27,687 nucleotides of DNA, taken from Thiotrichaceae bacterium. Lineage in GTDB: Bacteria > Pseudomonadota > Gammaproteobacteria > Thiotrichales > Thiotrichaceae. Below the pieces are notes generated by a model that had not been told where the DNA came from, did no database searches, and saw only the letters and a program-made list of their open reading frames with translations. The translations under genes and the position numbers were made by a program. Below, one piece after another: positions 1-6,191 of the stretch (within the stretch, counting starts at the first letter, position 1; each line of letters opens with the position of its first letter). Location of the stretch: contig JALVFC010000270.1 of NCBI GenBank assembly GCA_027030285.1, forward strand, positions 1 through 27,687, read 5' to 3'.

Positions 1-81
1 AGACTTTCAACAAGCATGGGTCTCCTCTCAGATACTCGGTTAGTTTCGCAACTCCTAAGTGCCTGATGGGACTCAGGCTTT

Positions 82-330
82 TCAACTATACAACCCTTTC
101 TCCTTGCACCGATTCGCGAGAGGAACCGATAGTGATTCAGCTAGACTTATACGGTGCGTTATTACCAATATAGAACGTTTTTGTTTCTTGAATTTTGCAA
201 CTAACTTTTCTAATTGGTAAGTTTTACCAGTACCCTTTGCTGACTTGATACAAGTATATTTCGTTGAACTGCAATCAATGGTGCTAATATATCGGCTGTG
301 TTCTGTTATATGGGTAATATTAGATCTCAT
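82..330 (-). CDS. Truncated replication origin-binding / helicase-like protein (N-terminal fragment)
   Basis: The 82-residue product contains a Walker A-like motif, AKGTGKT, at about residues 31-37, followed by SILVITHRISLAESL at about 53-67. This pairing of a P-loop with an 'LVITHR' strand is typical of the helicase domain of origin-binding and CyRepA-like replication proteins of phages and plasmids. Those proteins are normally several hundred residues long, so only the first helicase motifs are present here. The reading frame stops at 82 and the preceding ~80 bases show no helicase motif in any frame. I chose the ATG at 330 because it overlaps the stop of the upstream gene (GATGAGATCTAA). 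A longer start at 372 would overlap that gene by 53 bases. Family assignment is by motif only. It may be a gene broken by a frameshift, by a rearrangement, or by a contig-end artefact. Confidence 0.55.
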   Translation of the reverse strand: MRSNITHITEHSRYISTIDCSSTKYTCIKSAKGTGKTYQLEKLVAKFKKQKRSILVITHRISLAESLSVPLANRCKEKGLYS

Positions 331-583
331 CCACTTTACCCCCAAAGTCATTGCCCTTTTTGTTTTTCGCATCTATAGCTATTTTTACTATTGCCAGTTT
401 AATTTTTAGCATGGGCACCATAATACCTTGTATAGTGTCAAAGTCGTATGGTCCTTCACCGTAAAGCGCTGTTACCTCATTGAGCATTTCTTCGTAATTT
501 TTTTTGTGTGTTAAGAGCTCATCCATCGACAAGTTTATGAGTTCTTCCATTGGGTTGTTTGAATCGTTGTGTTTTTTTGGCAT
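320..583 (-). CDS. Small hypothetical protein upstream of the replication gene fragment
   Basis: An 87-residue, mostly helical, charged protein beginning MPKKHNDSNNPMEELINL. I do not recognise a family. The ATG at 583 is preferred over a TTG at 589 because an AGGA lies about 9 bases upstream. Its stop overlaps the start of the helicase-like fragment, so the two are probably translationally coupled and belong to one minus-strand early operon. No membrane segment or cysteine motif is visible. Its position before a replication gene suggests an accessory or regulatory role, but that is inference only. Confidence 0.6.
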   Translation of the reverse strand: MPKKHNDSNNPMEELINLSMDELLTHKKNYEEMLNEVTALYGEGPYDFDTIQGIMVPMLKIKLAIVKIAIDAKNKKGNDFGGKVDEI

Positions 584-636
584 AGACAAATCCTAATTGT
601 TTGTTTTTAAATAAAACTGCATACATTAAGATGTTT

Positions 637-656
637 TTATCATATTGAATTGATAA
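637..656. promoter_or_regulatory. Short inverted repeat TTATCA-N8-TGATAA
   Basis: The arms TTATCA and TGATAA flank an 8-base AT-rich spacer between the minus-strand gene starting at 583 and the plus-strand promoter at 670. The location in a divergent control region suggests an operator. The short arms and AT-rich context make chance occurrence quite possible. Confidence 0.25.
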
Positions 657-669
657 GTGTATCTCCATG

Positions 670-698
670 TTGTATTTGAATGCAATTTTATTTATAAT
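670..698 (+). promoter_or_regulatory. Sigma70-type promoter TTGTAT-N17-TATAAT
   Basis: The -35 box TTGTAT (670-675; 4 of 6 consensus bases) is separated by exactly 17 bases from a perfect TATAAT -10 box (693-698). Transcription would start near 705, just before a long inverted repeat and an intrinsic terminator. The spacer contains an 11-base word, TTGAATGCAAT (676-686), that recurs at 760-770 inside the predicted transcript. It is a candidate operator or autoregulatory target. Confidence 0.65.
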
Positions 699-704
699 TT
701 TCTA

Positions 705-829
705 ATAATAAATAAATATATTCAAGTTGGCCTTCTAGTTATCTCCTAGACGTGTTGTTTTGAATGCAATCCTTCCAACCATAGCCAACTTGAACTTAGA
801 GAGCTGGGATAAAACCCAGCTCTTTTTTT
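705..829 (+). ncRNA. Candidate phage small structured RNA with anti-Shine-Dalgarno hairpin
   Basis: Promoter at 670-698, terminator at 801-829, and no credible ORF between them. The RNA has a perfect 11-bp closing stem (721-731 with 784-794). Inside it a small hairpin, TCTAG/CTAGA (734-738 with 746-750), presents the loop TTATCTC. Bases 739-747 (TTATCTCCT) are the exact reverse complement of AGGAGATAA at 921-929, the ribosome binding site of the next plus-strand gene (HNH/AP2 endonuclease). The RNA could pair with that site in trans, act on AGGAG-type sites more generally, or be a leader with riboswitch-like architecture. No known RNA family was recognised. Function is inferred from structure and complementarity only. 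Confidence 0.5.
801..829 (+). terminator. Intrinsic terminator of the candidate small RNA
   Basis: A perfect 8-bp stem, GAGCTGGG/CCCAGCTC (801-808 with 815-822), with a 6-base loop, followed by seven T residues (823-829) on the plus strand. It lies 7 bases after the closing stem of the predicted RNA and about 100 bases before the HNH/AP2 gene. Confidence 0.85.
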
Positions 830-931
830 CATCCCCAGTTCTCTCCTGCATTCTTTTGTCTCCTTGTTATAAATACAAATACACGCCAACTAATATGGTT
901 AGTGTTACACCAACTAATTAAGGAGATAATT

Positions 932-1642
932 ATGTCGAAAATTAAATTATTGAAACGAATTGAGCTACCAATACTCGAACCGGCCAAAGACTTTGCCGAG
1001 CTGTACGAATATGCCATTTCCACTATGGATTACGGAATAGGCACAAACGGTGAACGTGGGCTTTTCTGGGTACGTACCAAAGGACAAGCTAAACGAGGCC
1101 ATCGCGTTGGGACAATGGATCCAAACGGATATAGGTGGCTAAGCTCAAAAAACAAATTCGAGCATCAGTTTGTATTTTTACTCCATCATGGCTATATACC
1201 CAAACGTCCCCTCACGATAGACCATATAGACCAATGCAAGACAAATAATGACATAGGCAATCTTCGTATAGCTTCCCAATCACAGCAGAATGCCAATCGA
1301 AAGAGCAATATTGGGACATCACGACACAGGGGTGTTGCTTACTGCTCGAAATATAAAAAATGGCTAGCACAATATATCACCTGTATCAACCATGAGCGTA
1401 AAACTTATTTCATTGGATATTTCCCAACAGAGGATATTGCGGGATATGCGTACAATGCGTTTGTTCGTGTCCATCCTGATTATGACCCAAAATTTCAACA
1501 CCTCAACGATATAAATGAGACAAAGCTTACAGCTGATCAACGTGAATATATTGACCAACTGATATGCAAGAAACATGCCCATTTCTTTGAAAATTCCAAA
1601 ATAAAGAAAATCGACAATAGAGATGTGCTGTGTGTCACATAA
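932..1642 (+). CDS. HNH endonuclease with AP2-like DNA-binding domain (free-standing homing type)
   Basis: A 236-residue protein. An HNH core lies at about residues 84-124, with the D97-H98-I motif in TIDHIDQCKTNN, followed by GNLRIASQSQQNANR as in HNH_3-type nucleases. An AP2-like fold follows at about 129-175 (SRHRGVAYCSKYKKWLAQY ... YFIGYFPTEDIAGYAYN). This pairing is characteristic of phage homing endonucleases. I chose the ATG at 932 over the upstream TTG at 902 because AAGGAG lies at 920-925. TATAAATA at 865-872 could serve as a promoter element. It is flanked by a candidate small RNA whose loop matches this gene's ribosome binding site. It probably cuts DNA site-specifically and spreads itself into related phages. 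Its target is not evident. Confidence 0.8.
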   Translation: MSKIKLLKRIELPILEPAKDFAELYEYAISTMDYGIGTNGERGLFWVRTKGQAKRGHRVGTMDPNGYRWLSSKNKFEHQFVFLLHHGYIPKRPLTIDHIDQCKTNNDIGNLRIASQSQQNANRKSNIGTSRHRGVAYCSKYKKWLAQYITCINHERKTYFIGYFPTEDIAGYAYNAFVRVHPDYDPKFQHLNDINETKLTADQREYIDQLICKKHAHFFENSKIKKIDNRDVLCVT

Positions 1643-1667
1643 TATTTGAAAAATCGGCAAGTCGCTG

Positions 1668-1686
1668 CTAAACACTGCCTGTTTAG
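1668..1686 (+). other. Short hairpin downstream of the HNH/AP2 gene
   Basis: CTAAACA (1668-1674) and TGTTTAG (1680-1686) form a 7-bp perfect stem with loop CTGCC, 25 bases after the HNH/AP2 stop codon. There is no T-tract after it, so it is not a standard intrinsic terminator. It may protect the 3' end or terminate weakly. Confidence 0.35.
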
Positions 1687-1729
1687 GGTTGTGCTAACTG
1701 ATTGATTTCTCGTTGAATATTACAAACCG

Positions 1730-1757
1730 TTGTGACGTGGTTATCAGTTCATATAAG
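1730..1757 (+). promoter_or_regulatory. Putative promoter TTGTGA-N16-TATAAG
   Basis: A -35 box TTGTGA (1730-1735) with 4 of 6 consensus bases and a -10 box TATAAG (1752-1757) with 5 of 6 are spaced 16 bases apart. Transcription would begin near 1764, giving a leader of about 70 bases before the gene at 1836. That leader contains the hairpin that covers the ribosome binding site. Confidence 0.4.
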
Positions 1758-1796
1758 TTGATATATGTACATCTCGCTTTTATGTGCTTAGTGTAA

Positions 1797-1830
1797 GGGC
1801 CTCCTAAAGAAAACGAGCCCCAAAGGAGGC
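1797..1830 (+). promoter_or_regulatory. Ribosome-binding-site hairpin with two competing stems
   Basis: GCCTCCT (1799-1805) is the perfect complement of AGGAGGC (1824-1830), which contains the strong Shine-Dalgarno of the gene starting at 1836. Pairing would hide the site. An alternative stem, GGGC (1797-1800) with GCCC (1817-1820), uses part of the same left arm and would leave the site free. This looks like translational control by leader folding. No ligand or protein partner can be deduced. Confidence 0.45.
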
Positions 1831-1835
1831 TGAAA

Positions 1836-2186
1836 ATGAGTTATAGACCATATAGACCACGTTTTATCTCCACCATCGAAGACATCCTCGAAAATGTGGA
1901 CCCCACCGGATTTCATCCACATGTACGGCTGGAATTCAAATGGTGTGAACTGAGACAGAAAGAAGCTGATATCGAATGGCAAATGCATGCAGCTCAACGA
2001 AGGAAAATCCTAGCTGAAAAGCAGTTGATAACTCGACTTACAAAAGCTATGGATATGTCATATAAGCTTTATGATGGTTCGGTTGTTCGTAAATTCGAGG
2101 CCCGTTGCGATGATGATAATGTCGTGCCCACTGCTGATGAGATATTAGAATTTGTTAAAAATAAAAGGAGGCGTGAAGCTAACTGA
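1836..2186 (+). CDS. Hypothetical phage protein, 116 aa
   Basis: Begins MSYRPYRPRFISTIEDILEN. The middle third is strongly helical and charged (about residues 33-65, RQKEADIEWQMHAAQRRKI), possibly coiled coil, and the tail is basic (KNKRRREAN). No known family was recognised. The start is supported by AAAGGAGG 6 bases upstream, within a hairpin that may control translation. It is the first gene of a plus-strand group of three small genes (1836, 2308, 2895). A terminator-like hairpin follows 18 bases after its stop. Position and size suggest an accessory, host-takeover or regulatory protein, without direct evidence. Confidence 0.7.
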   Translation: MSYRPYRPRFISTIEDILENVDPTGFHPHVRLEFKWCELRQKEADIEWQMHAAQRRKILAEKQLITRLTKAMDMSYKLYDGSVVRKFEARCDDDNVVPTADEILEFVKNKRRREAN

Positions 2187-2201
2187 AACAGACCAAAAAG
2201 G

Positions 2202-2248
2202 AGGAGCTGCCAGGAAGGTGGCTCTTTTCCTCTAACATCAGGTTATTA
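2202..2248 (+). terminator. Terminator-like hairpin, copy 1 of a duplicated post-gene element
   Basis: GAGCTGCC (2204-2211) pairs with GGTGGCTC (2217-2224) across loop AGGAA, giving an 8-bp stem with two G-T pairs, followed by TTTT (2225-2228). The hairpin and about 20 bases after it recur, with changes, at 3153-3199 after another gene of this group. The short T-run suggests partial termination or a processing or stability element. Confidence 0.5.
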
Positions 2249-2307
2249 CATGCAAGAAGTTGGCATCCCCCGTTTGATTTATATTTCAGAAGCAGCGGAG
2301 AAGTAAA

Positions 2308-2898
2308 ATGAATGACATGGCACAAAAAATCAGGAAAACATTTGGTGACAGCGATATCAACGTCAAAGTCAATAACATCGTCGCAGATGCTTTGGGGTAC
2401 GATAGTGACCCACGTTTTGGAATACACCAACGTGTGATCCGTTCCCTAGGTGAGCTCACGTATCAGGCGCAACGTCTTCTCGTGTATATCAGGAGGCAAT
2501 CTGACATAGACGTCGATGAGTACATGAAGATTTCGAACATGGCAACGAATATTCTATACGGAGTTGTCACGTTAGCGAAAATTGAGCTTAGTCATAGAAA
2601 TTATGGAGACGATGTGATTTCCAAGCTAAACCGTACTCTTGACAAGATAAAGGAGGAGATTGATGGCATTCGCATTATTGGGCCAGACACGGAGTTTATC
2701 GATCTATTGAATCCATTCGATATATTCGACCCTGACTCACGAACTGATATTGTGCTGACACAGGAGGATCAAGATTTACAATTGAATGAACTTCTTGAGC
2801 GTGTGCATGTCTCAATATCATGTAATGCTGACATAGCATGTAATGCTGACATAGCATGTAATGCTGACAAAGACGACCAATCTCGACAAGAAGAATGA
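2308..2898 (+). CDS. Hypothetical phage protein with in-frame 6-residue tandem repeat, 196 aa
   Basis: A 196-residue, mostly helical acidic protein without recognised domains. The start is supported by GGAG 8-11 bases upstream. Near the C-terminus an 18-base unit is repeated (2819-2869), giving CNADIA-CNADIA-CNAD, so the protein gains three evenly spaced cysteines. The third copy is partial. The stop overlaps the next start (ATGA at 2895), which indicates translational coupling to the small gene at 2895. No signal peptide or membrane segment is seen. Function unknown. The cysteine-bearing repeat could be a metal-binding or crosslinking tail, or simply neutral slippage expansion. Confidence 0.7.
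   Translation: MNDMAQKIRKTFGDSDINVKVNNIVADALGYDSDPRFGIHQRVIRSLGELTYQAQRLLVYIRRQSDIDVDEYMKISNMATNILYGVVTLAKIELSHRNYGDDVISKLNRTLDKIKEEIDGIRIIGPDTEFIDLLNPFDIFDPDSRTDIVLTQEDQDLQLNELLERVHVSISCNADIACNADIACNADKDDQSRQEE
2819..2869 (+). repeat. 18-bp tandem repeat, 2.8 copies, within a coding region
   Basis: CATGTAATGCTGACATAG occurs at 2819-2836 and 2837-2854, with a 15-base partial copy at 2855-2869. The copies appear identical, pointing to recent expansion. The unit length keeps the reading frame and adds CNADIA per copy. Confidence 0.9.
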
Positions 2899-3149
2899 GA
2901 AGTGCTCACTCGCGTTGTTTGGATGCATGGATGATCATTTCCCCATCATCGATCAAGCGGTTTATGGGAAAAATGGCATATAACGTTCATCTGAAGAATG
3001 TGAGTAAAATGGATGTCGCTAAAGTGATATTCAAGGACGAATATGGCCGAAGTAATCGCAAGGCGATAATCCGACGTTTCATAGAAGAAGCAAGGTTAAC
3101 TCCTGCTGGTGCTTCGACGTACTATCAGTTACTGAAGACAGCCAAGTAA
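2895..3149 (+). CDS. Small protein with putative HTH-like 'AGASTYY' domain, 84 aa
   Basis: The last ~47 residues (KMDVAKVIFKDEYG ... RKAIIRRFIEEA ... LTPAGASTYYQLLK) align without large gaps to the C-terminus of the protein at 26984-27397 (KMDIAIDLMTKFYG ... RKEIIEMLMNEA ... LTQAGASTYYYNIK). The pattern of two helices followed by a Gly-Ala-Ser-Thr-Tyr-Tyr turn looks like a small DNA-binding fold found in phage proteins, but I cannot name the family with certainty. The N-terminal 37 residues differ, and a start at the downstream methionine KMAYNVHLKN is possible. It overlaps the preceding gene by ATGA. The duplicated post-gene hairpin follows immediately. A regulator or DNA-modulating role is a reasonable guess. 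Confidence 0.65.
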   Translation: MRSAHSRCLDAWMIISPSSIKRFMGKMAYNVHLKNVSKMDVAKVIFKDEYGRSNRKAIIRRFIEEARLTPAGASTYYQLLKTAK

Positions 3150-3152
3150 AGA

Positions 3153-3199
3153 AAGAGCTGCCAGGAAGGCAGCTCATCTTTCTAACACCAGGTCAATTA
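3153..3199 (+). terminator. Terminator-like hairpin, copy 2 of a duplicated post-gene element
   Basis: GAGCTGCC (3155-3162) and GGCAGCTC (3168-3175) form a perfect 8-bp stem around loop AGGAA, then ATCTTTC. It matches the element at 2202-2248 through the loop and the following CTAACA-CCAGGT stretch. The two arms covary relative to copy 1 (G-T pairs replaced by Watson-Crick pairs), which supports a selected RNA structure. Confidence 0.5.
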
Positions 3200-3244
3200 A
3201 GTCGGAGAACTCAATTATGCCGTAAAGTATTTATTCGGGATCAG

Positions 3245-3325
3245 CTATCAGCCGTAGGCTGGGCTTCGCCATCAGCTGTTAGGCTGTGCTGCGCCATCAG
3301 CTGTTAGGCTGTGCTGCGCCATCAG
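3245..3325. repeat. 25-bp GC-rich tandem repeats with short palindromes
   Basis: Two exact 25-base units (3269-3293 and 3294-3318) are preceded by a divergent 24-base unit (3245-3268) and followed by the first 7 bases of another copy. Each unit contains a small palindrome, CAGCCGTAGGCTG or CAGCTGTTAGGCTG. The divergent unit is nearly identical to DNA inside the fiber gene at 4720-4747. The repeats lie between convergent genes, just after the last gene of the minus-strand operon. There is no T-tract, so this is not a standard terminator. Confidence 0.8.
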
Positions 3326-3336
3326 TCGAAGACTGC

Positions 3337-3618
3337 TCATAAATCATCGACTGAGCCATCTAGCTCTGGCAACGTCTTCAAGTACGTATAGATCGAATTG
3401 AGGTCCATCCCATCCTGATATGGTATCTCGTAAGTGTTGATCTCAATTGGCTGCTTTTCGTCTGTTCGTGCCTGCTTATCAGCATATACAGCTACGACAA
3501 ATCTCACCGTTGCCTTGTCGCCTTCGAACGAGACGATGCGAATATATGCCGATGGTATGACCATCCCATGCTTAGTGTCGTCATAATTATCTTTTATTAA
3601 TGCCATTATTTTCTCCAA
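3337..3618 (-). CDS. Hypothetical protein at the end of the tail fiber module, 93 aa
   Basis: A 93-residue acidic protein (MEKIMALIKDNYDDTKHGMV ...) with alternating hydrophobic and polar stretches suggesting beta strands (AYIRIVSFEGDKATVRFVVA). Starts at an ATG with GGAG 8-11 bases upstream. It lies directly after the YadA-like fiber gene (3-base gap) and is the last gene of the structural operon. That position is often held by a fiber assembly chaperone or a small tail-tip decoration protein, but no family motif was recognised. Confidence 0.65.
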   Translation of the reverse strand: MEKIMALIKDNYDDTKHGMVIPSAYIRIVSFEGDKATVRFVVAVYADKQARTDEKQPIEINTYEIPYQDGMDLNSIYTYLKTLPELDGSVDDL

Positions 3619-3621
3619 TTT

Positions 3622-4854
3622 CTATGAGGACTGGATTGTCTCCCATGTGGTACCATTATAGAATTTCATTTTCTTAGTCGTTTTGTCGAATATCAGCGTG
3701 CCCTCTGGTACGTTTGTCGGTTCACTTCCCGTGTTATAGCCAGGTACTACGTATCCAGCGCTTGACCCCAATAAATTTAGCTGCCCATTATTTTTTATAT
3801 GCAGTGCATTCTGGTTGCTTGACCCGACCTTCGCTGAGTGCGTGATGCTGTTCGTAACGTTTGCACCAATAGCAACGCTATACTGGTTGTCGACTCGTGC
3901 GCCATAGCCAATCGCTACGCCATACTTTCCACCTCTTAGCTTCGCGTACATTCCGACAGCTACGCCATAGTCACAGCCACCCCATGTCCCGTCTACTTGA
4001 CACCCATAGCCAATCATCACCGCTCCGTTGTACGAGATATTGACAGTCGACAGGTAAGCCCTTGGAGACCCGGCGTATGCTCCAATTACGACTGTCTTGT
4101 CAACATCTGTGGTCGAGTACGCATTTGCCTTATACCCAATCACGACGTGGCGATCGTTGGATTGGTTTGGGCGATTGGCAGTTTCCGTGTAATCGCCAAT
4201 CAGTATTGAATATCCGGATTGATAGGCCTTAGCCCTGTTTCCAATAATGAATGTGCTTGTCGATCCGCCAGTTGGCGGTTGCGTTACTGTTCCAACGTAT
4301 CTAGCCCAATCGGGGTTCGAGCTTGCCGATGATCCAGAGGTACCACCTGAGCCGCTAGGTGCCTTATTGATCCATTTGGTGCCATCCCAGGTGATCACGT
4401 GATCGATCTGTGGCGTCGTCACTGTAACGTCTGAGAGGTCACTGAGCTGCGTTGTACCACCCGTTGAAGATATCTGCCTTCCAACCCAGCTAGAAGTCGC
4501 CTGATCCCAACTCAAGACGTCTGAGTCGACCGGGGCGGTGACGCTTACATCTGATAGCGTGCCAAGTGCTATAGGTGGGACCGTTTCTAGCTTGCTATCA
4601 AGTGCTGTTTGTAACCCAGTAACATCTGAGATCGAATGGGAATGTGTCGTTGGGGCAAAAATATCACTCAATGAAGATATCGTCGTATCAACTTCAGTTT
4701 TCGTGTAATAGTTCGTGAGATCAGCCGTAGGCTGGGCTTCACCATCAATAGTCGTGGTTGCATCGCCGCTTCCAGTTGTTTGATCTGTCGTTGATCCACT
4801 TGTTGTTGAATTTAAAAGTTTTGATACTGCTCCTATTTTAATATTAATTCCCAT
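3622..4854 (-). CDS. Tail fiber protein with trimeric-adhesin-like head repeats
   Basis: A 410-residue protein. After an N-terminal Thr/Ser-rich stretch come two copies of a fiber repeat, LSDVSVTAPVDSDVLSWDQA and LSDVTVTTPQIDHVITWDGT, seen in many phage fibers. A Gly/Ser linker follows, then repeats of the YadA/Hia 'head' type (YGVAVGMYAKLRGG, YGVAIGYGARVDN, YSVAIGANVTN). The C-terminus has the motif PEGTLIFDKTTKKMKFYNGT, common near fiber tips. Trimeric left-handed beta-roll architecture and receptor binding at the tail tip are expected from the family. AAGAGGT precedes the ATG. Part of the N-terminal coding sequence (4720-4747) also occurs as an intergenic repeat at 3247-3275. Confidence 0.8.
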   Translation of the reverse strand: MGINIKIGAVSKLLNSTTSGSTTDQTTGSGDATTTIDGEAQPTADLTNYYTKTEVDTTISSLSDIFAPTTHSHSISDVTGLQTALDSKLETVPPIALGTLSDVSVTAPVDSDVLSWDQATSSWVGRQISSTGGTTQLSDLSDVTVTTPQIDHVITWDGTKWINKAPSGSGGTSGSSASSNPDWARYVGTVTQPPTGGSTSTFIIGNRAKAYQSGYSILIGDYTETANRPNQSNDRHVVIGYKANAYSTTDVDKTVVIGAYAGSPRAYLSTVNISYNGAVMIGYGCQVDGTWGGCDYGVAVGMYAKLRGGKYGVAIGYGARVDNQYSVAIGANVTNSITHSAKVGSSNQNALHIKNNGQLNLLGSSAGYVVPGYNTGSEPTNVPEGTLIFDKTTKKMKFYNGTTWETIQSS

Positions 4855-4871
4855 ATTGACCTCTTATTATT

Positions 4872-6191
4872 TTATGCTGCATAGAAGCTGACATTTATAT
4901 ACAGCCAATTATTATTCGTTAAAGCAATCCAGTGTGTTTTTAATATTCCAACTGAATCAATTCTTGTCCGGTATTCCCCAGCATTGTCTGGACCAATAGA
5001 GCTTATCATTACAGTAGAAACTGGGCGATACCCTACAGGTAACTGCGTTATCACAGTATTGGGAGTTATTGTTCCACCTGAGATCATCCCCTCAATCGTT
5101 ACCAACCCTTCTGAATTCTTCCAGTACGAAAGGTTTCCATATCCATTGCCATAATTAACCCATCCATTTTGCAATGTACATGGATACTTCGTCGGTGAAT
5201 TTTGTTTAATTCGTCCATTGTTCAATGTCCACACGTTATTGCCATCTACTGTGGCCATCAACACACCATTTCGCTTGAGCTCGAAGTTGCCGGCTACGGT
5301 TGACCTAAATTGCCACTCAGCATTCGCAATTAAAGAGAACATTGTGCTAGCTGTTGATGCTGTTTCTATTGAGAAGTATATGTTAGCTCCGTCATATCTC
5401 TTCATTCTTCCACCTGATGTTCCCCAAACTACGAAGTTCTCAACATACGTTCCATCAAGATTGCTTAGAAATCGTAAATTGTTTCCATTATTAACTATCT
5501 TCCAGTTTGAAGCATCAGTATCTGTAAATTGAATCGCTGGTGACAATCCTTCGATTGTGAAGTATCCTGAATCTAGAAAATGGTATCTATCAACAAACCC
5601 AGTTGTCGGATCGTTTGGATTGGTTGTTGTATTAACCGAGATCGTCAGTTTAGCCTGATCAGCTTGTACTTTGAAATCAGCTGAGTTGTTCGAAATGTCA
5701 CTAAAGATGATATTTGGCTGATAGCTTTCAATGACTAAGCTTGTATCTTTCCCACCATCTGAAAACAAACCGTCTGATTTTAATGTCAGTATTCCATTGT
5801 ATGATGGCGTTACTCCGTTTAAAGCGATACATGTTTTATTCGTTATTGCAACATCAGGTTGATTTAGTACCACATTATCAAGTTTATTGAAGTTATCAGC
5901 TAAACCAAAACTTGGCTCTTTATCATCTTTGTTTGGGAGATATAATCCCAAGTTAGCGCTAAAATCTTTATTAATTAGATATGGGACGTTAGGTTTAGTT
6001 GCTCCCTGGTACGTACTTGTCAGTGTAATTTGTGTATCGCTATCAACTGAAGCGATATAATAAAAAACATCATCTTCAATAACTTTAAAAGTATCACCGG
6101 GATCAACATTCGCTGTGAATTCTGTTGATGTTCCTGTTACTACAGCACTACCATTTGTTACTGAAACTGATCCAAAAGTGTATTGACTCAT
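4872..6191 (-). CDS. Tail fiber / receptor-binding protein
   Basis: A 439-residue protein. The N-terminus (SVSVTNGSAVVTGTSTEFTA ... GDTFKV) is the beta-sandwich domain found at the start of many phage and prophage fibers. The middle is rich in beta strands and Asn. The C-terminal ~80 residues (TIEGMISGGT ... LPVGYRP ... WLYINVSFYA) match the jelly-roll-like tip domain of fibers and pyocin-type receptor-binding proteins. The ATG overlaps the TGA of the preceding small gene, with GGAG upstream. It lies between J and the YadA-like fiber, so it probably decides host range together with its neighbour. No enzymatic motif was seen. Confidence 0.75.
   Translation of the reverse strand: MSQYTFGSVSVTNGSAVVTGTSTEFTANVDPGDTFKVIEDDVFYYIASVDSDTQITLTSTYQGATKPNVPYLINKDFSANLGLYLPNKDDKEPSFGLADNFNKLDNVVLNQPDVAITNKTCIALNGVTPSYNGILTLKSDGLFSDGGKDTSLVIESYQPNIIFSDISNNSADFKVQADQAKLTISVNTTTNPNDPTTGFVDRYHFLDSGYFTIEGLSPAIQFTDTDASNWKIVNNGNNLRFLSNLDGTYVENFVVWGTSGGRMKRYDGANIYFSIETASTASTMFSLIANAEWQFRSTVAGNFELKRNGVLMATVDGNNVWTLNNGRIKQNSPTKYPCTLQNGWVNYGNGYGNLSYWKNSEGLVTIEGMISGGTITPNTVITQLPVGYRPVSTVMISSIGPDNAGEYRTRIDSVGILKTHWIALTNNNWLYINVSFYAA

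Noticed and set aside
1..130. Group II intron end or tRNA near the left edge
   Set aside because: GTGCG-like words and small palindromes occur, but I could not build a domain V hairpin or a cloverleaf.
1364..1675. Minus-strand ORF opposite the HNH/AP2 gene
   Set aside because: It lies opposite a gene with clear HNH and AP2 motifs and has no family features.
3245..3325. CRISPR array
   Set aside because: The units are directly adjacent without spacers, and no Cas-like gene is present. They are plain tandem repeats.
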